Shown: piece by piece, positions 49,541 to 57,163 of the stretch
Position numbering within the stretch: position 1 is the first letter of the stretch
Layout of the letters: each line of letters starts with the position of its first letter
From: JBBTTE01 sp038064375
GTDB taxonomy: Bacteria; Patescibacteriota; Saccharimonadia; Saccharimonadales; UBA4665
NCBI GenBank assembly: GCA_038064375.1
Contig: JBBTTF010000001.1
Location: 124,001-188,000 of the forward strand
DNA length: 64,000 bases
Direction of reading: 5' to 3'
Position numbers and translations under genes: made by a program
The notes under the pieces: generated by a model
The model's database searches: none
What the model saw: the letters and a program-made list of their open reading frames with translations, nothing else
What the model was told of the DNA's origin: nothing

Positions 49541-51121
49541 ATGGCCGTTGCAGCCGCCGAGCAAATCAATTATTCATCAGGTACAGAACAGCCGCATCTA
49601 GCTGAAGCTGTTCAGCGACCAGCCGCAATCCTAGTATCCGAACTGACTGGATACGAGTTTATACAGCGACGAGCTGACCGTTTTGTTAGTCAAGCAATCG
49701 GTTCTGTCGCTTTATCCGCAGAGGTCGAGAAGTCACACGAAAACCGTCCTATAACATCACTCCATGACGCTATTCATCGTGCCCCAACAGAGTCGGAGGC
49801 GCGCAAGGTGGTTTACGCCAATGCAGCCTCTGACGTCATTGAGAGGACTCTCAAGACTGGCCATGTACGATCAACCATAATGGAGGTTGATGAAGATGGC
49901 GTAATACAGCAGCATGGCCAGAGCCTTGAGTCGGTTCAGGCCAACAGTCTTCTCTATACGACTGATGAATGGAAGATGCGTGAGCGAACCGTCGCCGAGG
50001 CAAACAATGCAATTAGAATGCAATGGCTACATTCACAGGGTCTACTCGAAGAATATAGTTTTGTGACCATATCTTGTGCAGCAGACAATATGAGTGTTCA
50101 AGAAATGAAGGACAACGGCTTCTTTACGGATACTATGAGCTTATCCATACAGGCAACCGGCTCGAGAGAGACGACTGTCACTACGGAGTCTGCTTTTGCT
50201 TCTGGGGTTAAGTCTCCAAATGCACCAAGACACGATCTGCAGGCAGTTGTAGCCTTGGCCAAAAAGTACAACATTGACCTGACAGGTAAGTCGGCAGCCG
50301 AAATTATTGATACGCCGTTTCTTGTTCGGAACGATTTGATACCCAACGGGGTAGTTGATTTGGTCAGAGATTTTGACGATTGTGTCGACAGTACTGGCAA
50401 CACTTTCTTTGGAGAGGATAGACCCCGCCAAGACTATATTGAGTATCTACGATCTTGTAGTCAGCGCGAAAAAACATTCCAATCAAAAGTCGAGTTAATC
50501 ACACAGGATCTAATTAATCAGAGACATACGATTAATACACCTATGGATGCTATTGAAAGACTCAATGAACTATCTGAGGAGTATATGGTTTTGAAGGCCG
50601 TAGAGGACACCTCAATTAACCCTCAGGTCTTTGGTCCAGTTTCTGCTGGGCATATTGAGCAAGCTCGAGCCCACGCAGCTTTGGGTAACAAAGAGCTTAG
50701 TCGGGCGGCAACCAAGAAAGCTATAGAAACAGCCGATTCTGATTCTTGCTCAGCAGTTTATAAGAAAAACGCCGCCAAAGAGCCAGACGAAGGCATAGAG
50801 GGCTCATCAAAGGAAGAATGGCATAGCGGCAAAATATTTCGTAACACCAAATGCAAATCCTGCGACAAAACCAAAAAAGAAGTAGGCGCATGTCATATTT
50901 GCGAGGATTGCGTTAACAACCCGACAAAGCGAGAAAAAAAGTACAATCAGTACAAGGCTGACCAAAAAGCTAAGCAAGCAAACTCGAATATATTTTTACT
51001 AGGGCTTAATAACAACAAGCCACCCAAAAAACTTGCGGATGTAATCTCTCTAGCAGAAAAACGTCGAGCAAAGATTGCAAATGAGCGTAAAGCTGCCAAG
51101 CTGGCAATGCAGGCTGCTTAG
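49541..51121 (+). CDS. Unrecognised 526-aa protein with C-terminal zinc-ribbon-like motif, under riboswitch control
   Basis: I do not recognise this protein. It has no signal peptide or membrane segment. Residues 1-250 are mixed alpha/beta-looking, with a polar FVTISCAADNMSVQEMKDNGFF and a Thr-rich TGSRETTVTTESAFASG. Residues 250-400 are helical (FLVRNDLIPNGVVDLVRDFDDCVD; HIEQARAHAALGNKELSRAATKKA, TPR-like). A cysteine cluster CKSC-x9-CHICEDC (residues 438-457) could bind zinc, and the Lys/Ala-rich tail (about 460-526) suggests nucleic acid or ribosome contact. Expression should depend on the upstream cobalamin-riboswitch-like leader. It resembles no B12 synthesis or uptake protein and no B12-dependent enzyme I know. 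Confidence 0.85.
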   Translation: MAVAAAEQINYSSGTEQPHLAEAVQRPAAILVSELTGYEFIQRRADRFVSQAIGSVALSAEVEKSHENRPITSLHDAIHRAPTESEARKVVYANAASDVIERTLKTGHVRSTIMEVDEDGVIQQHGQSLESVQANSLLYTTDEWKMRERTVAEANNAIRMQWLHSQGLLEEYSFVTISCAADNMSVQEMKDNGFFTDTMSLSIQATGSRETTVTTESAFASGVKSPNAPRHDLQAVVALAKKYNIDLTGKSAAEIIDTPFLVRNDLIPNGVVDLVRDFDDCVDSTGNTFFGEDRPRQDYIEYLRSCSQREKTFQSKVELITQDLINQRHTINTPMDAIERLNELSEEYMVLKAVEDTSINPQVFGPVSAGHIEQARAHAALGNKELSRAATKKAIETADSDSCSAVYKKNAAKEPDEGIEGSSKEEWHSGKIFRNTKCKSCDKTKKEVGACHICEDCVNNPTKREKKYNQYKADQKAKQANSNIFLLGLNNNKPPKKLADVISLAEKRRAKIANERKAAKLAMQAA

Positions 51122-51137
51122 TTTGAGCTCAACAGAC

Positions 51138-51143
51138 TATAAT
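51138..51143 (+). promoter_or_regulatory. -10 element of nadD, leaderless spacing
   Basis: A perfect TATAAT directly followed by ATG 51144, with a second in-frame ATG at 51150, six bases after the box. The start site should fall on 51150, so translation from 51150 is expected. Confidence 0.6.
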
Positions 51144-51149
51144 ATGCCC

Positions 51150-51755
51150 ATGACTCACAAGACACACCGCAGAATAGGTATCTACGCCGGCACCTTCGAT
51201 CCAGTGCATTCCGGCCACGTAACCTTTGCCCTGCAAGCCCTGCAAGCTGCCAACCTCGACAAAGTTTACTTCTTGCCAGAGCGTCAACCGCGCAACAAGC
51301 AGAACGCCGAGCATTTTGGCCATCGTGTGGCCATGCTCAATCGAGCCATTAAGCCCCATCCGCAGTTCGACATAATCGAGCTAGTTGATGTTAACTTTAG
51401 CGTTGATAGAACGCTTCCCAAGTTGCAGAAGCAATTTGAAGATGATCAACTGGTGTTTTTATTTGGATCCGATGTATTGGCGGGCCTGCAATCATGGCCA
51501 AAAGTTGAGAGGTTGCTGTCAGAAACCGAACTTGTGATTGGTCTAAGGCATCAAGATAGCCGTGAGGATATGCACAAACTTATCGAAGCATGGCCACTGC
51601 AGCCAAAAGTGCTGACTATGTTCCCGAGCTATGCCCCAGAAGTGTCATCAGGCCGTGTTCGTGAGGCGCTGCGCGAGCGCAAACCAACCAATGGAATCCT
51701 GACCAGCGTAGAGCGCTACAGCAACAAAAACTGGCTCTACGTCTCTCTTACCTAG
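51150..51755 (+). CDS. nadD: Nicotinate-nucleotide adenylyltransferase
   Basis: A 201-residue NadD. IGIYAGTFDPVHSGHVTFALQAL carries the nucleotidyltransferase HxGH motif (HSGH), FLFGSDVLAGLQSWPKVERLL is the substrate loop, and SSGRVREALRERK takes the place of the ISSTxIR motif. It joins nicotinate mononucleotide and ATP to make deamido-NAD. The start at 51150 is chosen because the TATAAT promoter ends at 51143; an open frame from 51075 would overlap the preceding gene and contain the promoter. ATG 51144 is possible if transcription starts earlier. A TTGACA follows its stop immediately. Confidence 0.92.
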   Translation: MTHKTHRRIGIYAGTFDPVHSGHVTFALQALQAANLDKVYFLPERQPRNKQNAEHFGHRVAMLNRAIKPHPQFDIIELVDVNFSVDRTLPKLQKQFEDDQLVFLFGSDVLAGLQSWPKVERLLSETELVIGLRHQDSREDMHKLIEAWPLQPKVLTMFPSYAPEVSSGRVREALRERKPTNGILTSVERYSNKNWLYVSLT

Positions 51756-51997
51756 TTGACAGAGCTTAAGCGTATTGATAGTATAGGTGCACTTCATTGA
51801 TTCGCAATCTAGCATTTCATGAGAGACAAAAACTACAACTAAAAAAGTTCGTATGCGACAGGCATTGTTGTGCGTTGTCGCGGTGACAGTGAGAGGGAAA
51901 GTGTCCGTAAAAATAAAGATAGTTAAGACGCCCGAAGTTCGGGTTAAAGTCCATGTTAGCCGCCCTGAGTGGCGTGAATTTTTGTCCTACTAAGTTA
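51756..51997 (+). ncRNA. Candidate structured non-coding RNA
   Basis: A 242-base stretch between two convergent genes. TTGACA (51756-51761) and a TATAGG-like -10 region (51777-51787) make a promoter. Possible hairpins follow: GCGACA/TGTCGC (about 51857-51883), GACA/TGTC around GTGACAGTGAGAGGGAAAG, CCCGAA/TTCGGG (about 51933-51945), and CCGCC-CTGAGT-GGCG followed by TGAATTTTTG (about 51961-51982), which could be a terminator. No coding frame on this strand fits. I cannot assign it to 6S, tmRNA, SRP or RNase P RNA. A minus-strand frame here seems to be a read-through of the next gene's other frame. Confidence 0.5.
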
Positions 51998-52663
51998 CTA
52001 GTTCTGGCTGGTTGAGCTAGACTTGCTCTTGATAGCTGCGTCGATGATCTTTTGGAAAGATTCGACACTATTAGTGATTTCGGTTTTTTTGCCGTTTACG
52101 AAGAAGGCAGGAGTGCCGGTGACTTCTAACTTGGTAGCTTCGGCGGTGTCGGCATTGATTGTGTCGTTAACTTTGCTGCTGGCAAAATCTGATGCGAACT
52201 GAGTCGTGTTAAGTCCTAGGCCCTTAGCGTATTCCTTAAAGTACGGTGTTGGGTCGCTAGCCTTAGTCCATGTCTGCCAGTCGGAAGCTTGGTACAAAGC
52301 ATCGTGCATCTCCCAGAATTTACCCTGAAGCGCAGCGGCTTGAGCAGCACGGGCGGCAGCGAAGGCGTTCTGGTGGATGTTAACTAGAGGAAAGTTGCGG
52401 AACTGGAACTTAATCTTGTCGCCATAGATGGCTTTGACTTGAGCTACGGTTGGCGCATATTGCTGGCAGTAAGGACATTGGAAGTCGCCATACTCTACAA
52501 TCGTTACGCCTGCGGTTCCGGCACCTTGAATGTTTTGACTTAACGCGGGGGCGTTGGCCTTGCCATCAGAGCTTTTGGATCCACTATCTTTACCTGTTAA
52601 TGCAACAATTCCAACAAATACTAGGATAATCGCTACTAAGACTCCCAAAAACTGCTTTGACAT
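51998..52663 (-). CDS. Membrane-anchored DsbA-like thiol oxidoreductase
   Basis: A 221-residue protein with an uncleaved N-terminal anchor (about 5-23) and a thioredoxin-fold domain with an inserted helical part, as in DsbA/BdbD. The active site is CPYC (C63, C66) in YGDFQCPYCQQ, and the cis-proline loop is TGTPAFFVNG. It probably introduces disulphides into exported proteins. The Cys-rich pilin-like proteins and the large T4SS-locus protein are natural substrates (inference). No DsbB or VKOR partner is in the window. A GGGAG ribosome-binding site and TATACT box lie upstream. Confidence 0.9.
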   Translation of the reverse strand: MSKQFLGVLVAIILVFVGIVALTGKDSGSKSSDGKANAPALSQNIQGAGTAGVTIVEYGDFQCPYCQQYAPTVAQVKAIYGDKIKFQFRNFPLVNIHQNAFAAARAAQAAALQGKFWEMHDALYQASDWQTWTKASDPTPYFKEYAKGLGLNTTQFASDFASSKVNDTINADTAEATKLEVTGTPAFFVNGKKTEITNSVESFQKIIDAAIKSKSSSTSQN

Positions 52664-52750
52664 GTATAACTCCCAATTACTTTAATAAAGTATACAGCAA
52701 TCTCTGGCTGGCTTTGTAATGAACGGTAGACGTTATAAGCTAAAGAGGTA

Positions 52751-53791
52751 ATGTCTAACCTAACTTTTGCGATCATATTGCTACTGCTGGCGTTAGCGGG
52801 CGTTGTAATACGCAAGACCTACTTTTATTTGCCGGTCAAAGAGCTAAAACGACAAGCCGAAAAGCATCAGCCTTTGGCGTCGCAATTATACCGAGCCGTT
52901 GCCTACGGCAATAGCTTGCGTGGCTTGCTGTGGCTCTACATAGGTCTGACCAGCGCGGCCAGTCTTGTGCTACTTGCTCGTGAGCTGCCCATCTGGGTGA
53001 GTCTACTGATTGTTGGGCCTCTGCTGTGGATTGCCTTCTCACTGATTCCCGCAACAAGGATTACTAAGATTGGTGCCAAACTGACAATGTTAGTTACGCC
53101 CCCCATTGCTTGGCTACTCAACTACCTGCACCCTATCTTAAGTCGCGGCGCTGAAGTTGTTGAGCAACGCTATGTAGCCTCTGACCATACTGGACTATAT
53201 GAGCGAGGCGATCTAATCGAATTGATTAAGCAGCAGCAACACCAAACCGACAGTCGTATTAGTGACGAGGAGCTCGACATTGCCAAGCGAGCTCTGAGCT
53301 TTGAAGATCACACAGTCGGTGACGTAATGACACCACGTAAGGGGATAAAGATTATTCTGGCTGATGACACTGTAGGGCCGATTCTGATCGATGAGGTTCA
53401 CAAGAGCGGGCATGACTACGCTTTGGTGCGAGAGACTCGCAAAGGTCCTTTTGTAGGTAGTCTTGGCGTTGGCCAGTTGGACCTGCATAGTACAGGCAAG
53501 GTCAGTGGCATCATGAAGCCAACAGTTTACTACTTGCACGAGGACGATCCGCTAAACCAAGCATTGCATGCCTTTTATGTAACCAACTCATCTCTTTTTG
53601 TTGTGGTTAATGGCTTTGAGGAATACATAGGAATCTTGACCATCGAGAATGTTCTTAACCAGCTACTTGGTCATGTGCCGGGTGATGACTTTGATCAATA
53701 TGCGGACATGGCGTTTGTTGCGGCGCGCCACGCAAAGTCTCAAAAATCTGATGAAACCCCTGTTAAAACAGACGAAGAAGTGGTAGAATAG
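52751..53791 (+). CDS. Membrane protein with CBS-domain pair (CorC/HlyC-like)
   Basis: A 346-residue protein with three hydrophobic segments (about 3-20, 58-78 and 82-100) plus a fourth near 115-130, then a cytoplasmic part. ISDEELDIAKRALSFEDHTVGDVMTPRKGIKIILADD is the typical entry to the CBS pair of HlyC/CorC/CNNM proteins, and VFVVVNGFEEYIGILTIENVLNQLLG closes it. These proteins are linked to Mg/Co efflux; the CBS pair senses nucleotides. The membrane part is shorter than a full CNNM domain, so transport is uncertain. A CorC_HlyC end domain is missing. Confidence 0.75.
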   Translation: MSNLTFAIILLLLALAGVVIRKTYFYLPVKELKRQAEKHQPLASQLYRAVAYGNSLRGLLWLYIGLTSAASLVLLARELPIWVSLLIVGPLLWIAFSLIPATRITKIGAKLTMLVTPPIAWLLNYLHPILSRGAEVVEQRYVASDHTGLYERGDLIELIKQQQHQTDSRISDEELDIAKRALSFEDHTVGDVMTPRKGIKIILADDTVGPILIDEVHKSGHDYALVRETRKGPFVGSLGVGQLDLHSTGKVSGIMKPTVYYLHEDDPLNQALHAFYVTNSSLFVVVNGFEEYIGILTIENVLNQLLGHVPGDDFDQYADMAFVAARHAKSQKSDETPVKTDEEVVE

Positions 53792-53797
53792 CACCTT

Positions 53798-55108
53798 ATG
53801 AGAATTCTGAGTAGTGATTTAAAAGACCATATTGGCGAGACGGTTCATGTTGAGGGATGGTTACACAAAAAGCGATTGCTTGGCGGCCTGACCTTTATTA
53901 ACATTCGTGATCGTCGTGGTTTGGTGCAAGTTGTCATCAAGGATAAGGCCGAAGTTGAGAAGCTTCGTGGTTTGCAAATCGGTACGGTCGTTACTATCGA
54001 CGGTAAGGCTATCGAGGAGCCGCGTGCTCCAGGCGGTGCTGAGCTCCATGACGCCGTGGTGACTGTTCTTGTGCCAGTATCTGAGGAGCCTTCGATCGAA
54101 ATCGACAAGCCGCTAAGTCACCGACCAGACAACTTAGACACACTTTTTGAGTATCGTGCAGTGGGCCTTCGTAACTTGCAGGAGACTGCGATATTTAAGG
54201 TTCAATCAGCTATCACCAAAGCTGCCCGCGAATACTTCTACAGCCAAGAGTTCACAGAAATTCGTACCCCTAAGCTACTAGCTGCCGCCACAGAAGGCGG
54301 CGCCGAAGTCTTTAAGATCGACTACTTTGGCCGTGAAGCTACTTTGGCCCAGAGCCCGCAGTTTTATAAGCAAATCATGGTTGGTGTCTTTGAGCGAGTT
54401 TTTGAGATCGCACCCGTTTACCGCGCTGAACCAAGCGCTACAACTCGTCACATGACAGAGTACATATCAATCGACGGCGAAATGGGCTTTATATCAATCA
54501 AAGACCTCAACGAGTTTTTGAGTGGACTACTCAATTTCGTTAGTGACTACATTTGGGAACACAACGAAGCCGATCTTAAGTCACTACGCGCTACCAAGCC
54601 AGTTTTAGCCAAGGCCATTCCAGAGATCTCCATGGAAGAGATTCACAAACTTTACACTGAAGCCAACGGTGAAAGCACAATCGGCGAGAAAGATCTTCGC
54701 CCAGATGAAGAGCGTTGGATCTGCGAATATGCCAGCAAAAATCTCGGCAGCGAAGCCGTCTTTGTAACCGACTGGCCAGCTAGCGATATGAAGTTTTATC
54801 ACAAGGCGCAGGCTGACAAGCCAGAGCTCGCCGACCGTGTTGATCTATTATTCCGCGGTGTAGAAATCGCCACTGGTTCAATGCGCGAGAACAACTACGA
54901 AGTTGTCCTCAAGCAGCTCAAAGAAATGGCAGGCGGAAATCCGGACGACGAAGGCTTTAAGCCACTACTCACCGCAATGCAGTCTGGTATGCCAACTCAC
55001 GGCGGCTTTGGAATGGGACTAGAGCGCCTGACCCAGAAGTTTATTGGTCTAAACAACGTCAAAGAGGCGACCCTCTTCCCGCGTGACATTAACAGGCTTG
55101 CCCCATGA
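53798..55108 (+). CDS. aspS: Aspartyl-tRNA synthetase, archaeal-form, likely non-discriminating
   Basis: A 436-residue class IIb synthetase, short like archaeal AspRS and without the bacterial GAD insert. The OB-fold anticodon domain (1-100) has GWLHKKRLLGGLTFINIRDRRG. The catalytic core has motif 2 FEIAPVYRAEPSATTRHMTEY and motif 3 GMPTHGGFGMGLERLTQKF. Position 23 is His where discriminating archaeal enzymes have Trp, and the following loop is PRAPGGAELH. Both are non-discriminating features. It would charge tRNA-Asp and tRNA-Asn with Asp, requiring GatCAB to make Asn-tRNA. An extended -10 TGGTAGAAT precedes it by 8 bases. Confidence 0.9.
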   Translation: MRILSSDLKDHIGETVHVEGWLHKKRLLGGLTFINIRDRRGLVQVVIKDKAEVEKLRGLQIGTVVTIDGKAIEEPRAPGGAELHDAVVTVLVPVSEEPSIEIDKPLSHRPDNLDTLFEYRAVGLRNLQETAIFKVQSAITKAAREYFYSQEFTEIRTPKLLAAATEGGAEVFKIDYFGREATLAQSPQFYKQIMVGVFERVFEIAPVYRAEPSATTRHMTEYISIDGEMGFISIKDLNEFLSGLLNFVSDYIWEHNEADLKSLRATKPVLAKAIPEISMEEIHKLYTEANGESTIGEKDLRPDEERWICEYASKNLGSEAVFVTDWPASDMKFYHKAQADKPELADRVDLLFRGVEIATGSMRENNYEVVLKQLKEMAGGNPDDEGFKPLLTAMQSGMPTHGGFGMGLERLTQKFIGLNNVKEATLFPRDINRLAP

Positions 55109-55563
55109 TTAAGCATGCATGGTCAATTGTTTGTCGCGAGAGCAAAATAGACGCGCAGACTAACAACATCAGCATTCTTGATACTTACGAGAGCTTGCAG
55201 TTTGGCATGAATATTGACGATCCCACATACAAGCAGGGCGCGCCGCTCGCATTACCCTTTAAGTTCGAAGTAGTAAACTTGTTTTACCGCGACAAAATTG
55301 CTGAGTATCCCGAATCACAAGCAGTGATTATCATTACAGATCCAAAGGGCAATGAGCTTGGCGAATTTAGTGCTGAAATTCGTTTTGTCGAAGATGAAAC
55401 TAGAATGAGATCAATCTTTAAGTTCGAAGATATCAGCCTAAGCATCTCCGGCACTTATACCTACAGCGTCTACATAAGGGATAGTAAGAAACCAGAAAAG
55501 CAGAAACTGGTTGCCGAAGCCCCACTACAAATAGCCATCAACGTTAACGGCCAAGAAATCTAA
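55105..55563 (+). CDS. Conserved soluble protein, DUF6941-like, 152 aa
   Basis: It begins HAWSIVCRESKIDAQTNNISILDTYESL, a pattern I associate with the DUF6941 family (a Cys near residue 10 followed by D-x-x-T-N-x-x-S), then a beta-rich domain with AVIIITDPKGNELGEF and SLSISGTYTYSVYI, which looks like an Ig/C2-type sandwich. No signal peptide. Function unknown. The ATG overlaps the aspS stop by four bases, so it is translated with the synthetase. The family call is from memory and moderate. Confidence 0.65.
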   Translation: MIKHAWSIVCRESKIDAQTNNISILDTYESLQFGMNIDDPTYKQGAPLALPFKFEVVNLFYRDKIAEYPESQAVIIITDPKGNELGEFSAEIRFVEDETRMRSIFKFEDISLSISGTYTYSVYIRDSKKPEKQKLVAEAPLQIAINVNGQEI

Positions 55564-55579
55564 CCAAACATAAGTTTGT

Positions 55580-55585
55580 TAAACT
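55580..55585 (+). promoter_or_regulatory. -10 element of EamA gene, leaderless spacing
   Basis: TAAACT preceded by TGT (extended -10), then six bases (AACGTT) and ATG 55592. Confidence 0.45.
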
Positions 55586-55591
55586 AACGTT

Positions 55592-56494
55592 ATGACAAAA
55601 GAAAATCTCAGCACCAAGGGTGCTGAAGCCTTATTCGGCGCTGCTATGGCTTATGCACTGACAGGTATTTTTGTGCGTGAAGTGTCGCCAATGTGGACTG
55701 ACAAAGCTCAAGTTGCTGTCCGTTTTGGTATTGTATTATTCTTTTTAGCTATCTATCAATTGTTGCGCAAGAATCGGGTTTGGGTGCCCAGTAAGAAGCT
55801 GGCGCCAATTTTATTTGGTGGCTTGCTATCAACTATTATGATTCTCAGCTTCACCATTGCCATCGGTAAGACTACGATAGCCAACGTGCTTTTTGTCTTT
55901 TATGCGGCCAATATGATTACGTCATTTTTGCTTGGCACGCTTGGCCTAAAAGAACATGTATCGCGCGCTAAGTTAATCGCTCTCGGATTTGCAATCTTGG
56001 GATTAGCTGTCTACTCAGGGTCAATTGCTAGCGGCAACCAAGGCATTATTCTATCAATCATTGCAGGGGTTGCCGGCGGCACCATCAACCTAATCAATAA
56101 GCAGTTAACTGGCGTAGATCGAACGGCTGTCTTGGTGCTATGGTTTGCACTAGTAGCTGCACTGTCTTCCAGCTGGTTGCTGCTATCAGGCGATCAGATT
56201 ATCCGTACTGCAAGTCTGCACTTGTCGCTTCTAACGATAGTTTTCGCGTTGGTAATTATCGTCGGTGCATTTTTGACGCTCTACGGATTTCAGCATTTTG
56301 ATGTCAATATTGGCAGCGTAATTATGTCGACAGAGCTGGTGTTTGCGGCCATCATGGCTTACTTTTTGTTTAACGAAGTGCCCCAAGCACACGAACTGGC
56401 GGGCGGCGCGTTTATCTTGATAGGATCGATTGTTGGTAGTGGCATATTTGATAAGCCCAAAAGCTCACTACAGCCAATAGCGCAGCCTGATTAG
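55592..56494 (+). CDS. EamA/DMT-family transporter
   Basis: A 300-residue protein with ten hydrophobic segments in two EamA repeats, the drug/metabolite transporter layout. Repeat one ends near VFYAANMITSFLLGTLGLKEHVSRAKLIALGFAILGLAVYSG. Repeat two ends near VIMSTELVFAAIMAYFLFNEVPQAHELAGGAFILIGSIVGS; these E-containing ends are typical. Substrate unknown; candidates include amino acids, nucleotides or drugs. TGTTAAACT ends six bases before its ATG, and it is probably transcribed alone. Confidence 0.88.
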   Translation: MTKENLSTKGAEALFGAAMAYALTGIFVREVSPMWTDKAQVAVRFGIVLFFLAIYQLLRKNRVWVPSKKLAPILFGGLLSTIMILSFTIAIGKTTIANVLFVFYAANMITSFLLGTLGLKEHVSRAKLIALGFAILGLAVYSGSIASGNQGIILSIIAGVAGGTINLINKQLTGVDRTAVLVLWFALVAALSSSWLLLSGDQIIRTASLHLSLLTIVFALVIIVGAFLTLYGFQHFDVNIGSVIMSTELVFAAIMAYFLFNEVPQAHELAGGAFILIGSIVGSGIFDKPKSSLQPIAQPD

Positions 56495-56513
56495 ACTGCG
56501 GGCAAACTTGTAG

Positions 56514-57149
56514 CTACTTGGGCTCGTTGTCTAGGCTTTTCCAGATGTACCAGCTGGCAATAGATTCGTAAGGGTGCCAACTGTTTTTAGTAGCAATTTT
56601 TGATACTTCCGTTGGGGTCGGCACTGTCGACAGTCCGTAGAGTTTTTGCACGCCATTGCGAATACCCAAATCACCTGTTGGCAAGACATTCATTCGTCCT
56701 ATGCAGAACATTAAGAACATGTGGGCTGTCCATTCGCCGATGCCTTTCACGGCCACCAACTCAGCAATAATTGTGGTGTTATCCATATCATCAAATTTTT
56801 CAAACTCCAGCTTGCCGTCAAGAATGTGCTGAGCCAAGTCCCTAATATATAGAGCCTTGGCGTTGCTTAGGCCGGCGGTTCGTAGCTCCTCGATGGTTTT
56901 GGCGAGAATCGCTTGTGGTGCAGGGAACTCTTCTTCGAACAGATCCTGAAAACGCTTTTCGATAGTGGCTGCAGCCTTAACACTAAGCTGTTGGCTGATA
57001 ATGCTGTCGATCAGTTCCCAATAGTAATTTCGATGTGGCTCGATAGTGCAGCGACCTGTTCGCTTAATGATCGGTGCGAGAAGCGGGTCTTGCTGGCTAA
57101 GATAGACTGCGGCCTTGTCGGCTAACTCGGGCGTAATAACTGACTGCAT
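56514..57149 (-). CDS. DNA-3-methyladenine glycosylase, AlkA-like HhH-GPD
   Basis: A 211-residue HhH-GPD protein. The helix-hairpin-helix is LVAVKGIGEWTAHMFLMF (131-148) and the catalytic Asp is D160 in PTGDLGIRNG. YYWELIDSIISQQLSVKAA is the usual first core helix region. It removes alkylated purines as the first step of base excision repair. It lacks the N-terminal TBP-like domain of E. coli AlkA, as in many small bacterial versions. Its promoter overlaps that of the divergent gene at 57164. Confidence 0.9.
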   Translation of the reverse strand: MQSVITPELADKAAVYLSQQDPLLAPIIKRTGRCTIEPHRNYYWELIDSIISQQLSVKAAATIEKRFQDLFEEEFPAPQAILAKTIEELRTAGLSNAKALYIRDLAQHILDGKLEFEKFDDMDNTTIIAELVAVKGIGEWTAHMFLMFCIGRMNVLPTGDLGIRNGVQKLYGLSTVPTPTEVSKIATKNSWHPYESIASWYIWKSLDNEPK

Positions 57150-57163
57150 GCTAGCATTGTAAT
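57150..57163. promoter_or_regulatory. 14-base divergent leaderless promoter pair
   Basis: Leftward TACAAT (57161-57156) plus six bases reaches the AlkA-like ATG. Rightward TGC-TAGCAT (57152-57157) plus six bases reaches ATG 57164. The palindrome ATGCTAGCAT (57148-57157) holds parts of both -10 zones and the leftward ATG. Confidence 0.5.

Noticed and set aside
49286..49564. A 92-codon minus-strand open frame over the riboswitch region.
   Set aside because: The plus strand here carries the riboswitch blocks and terminator; the frame has no start signal and no recognisable product.
51817..52068. An 83-codon minus-strand open frame covering the candidate ncRNA and the end of the dsbA-like gene.
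   Set aside because: It overlaps the true gene in another frame, has odd composition (Cys/Phe/Ser-rich end) and lies across predicted hairpins.
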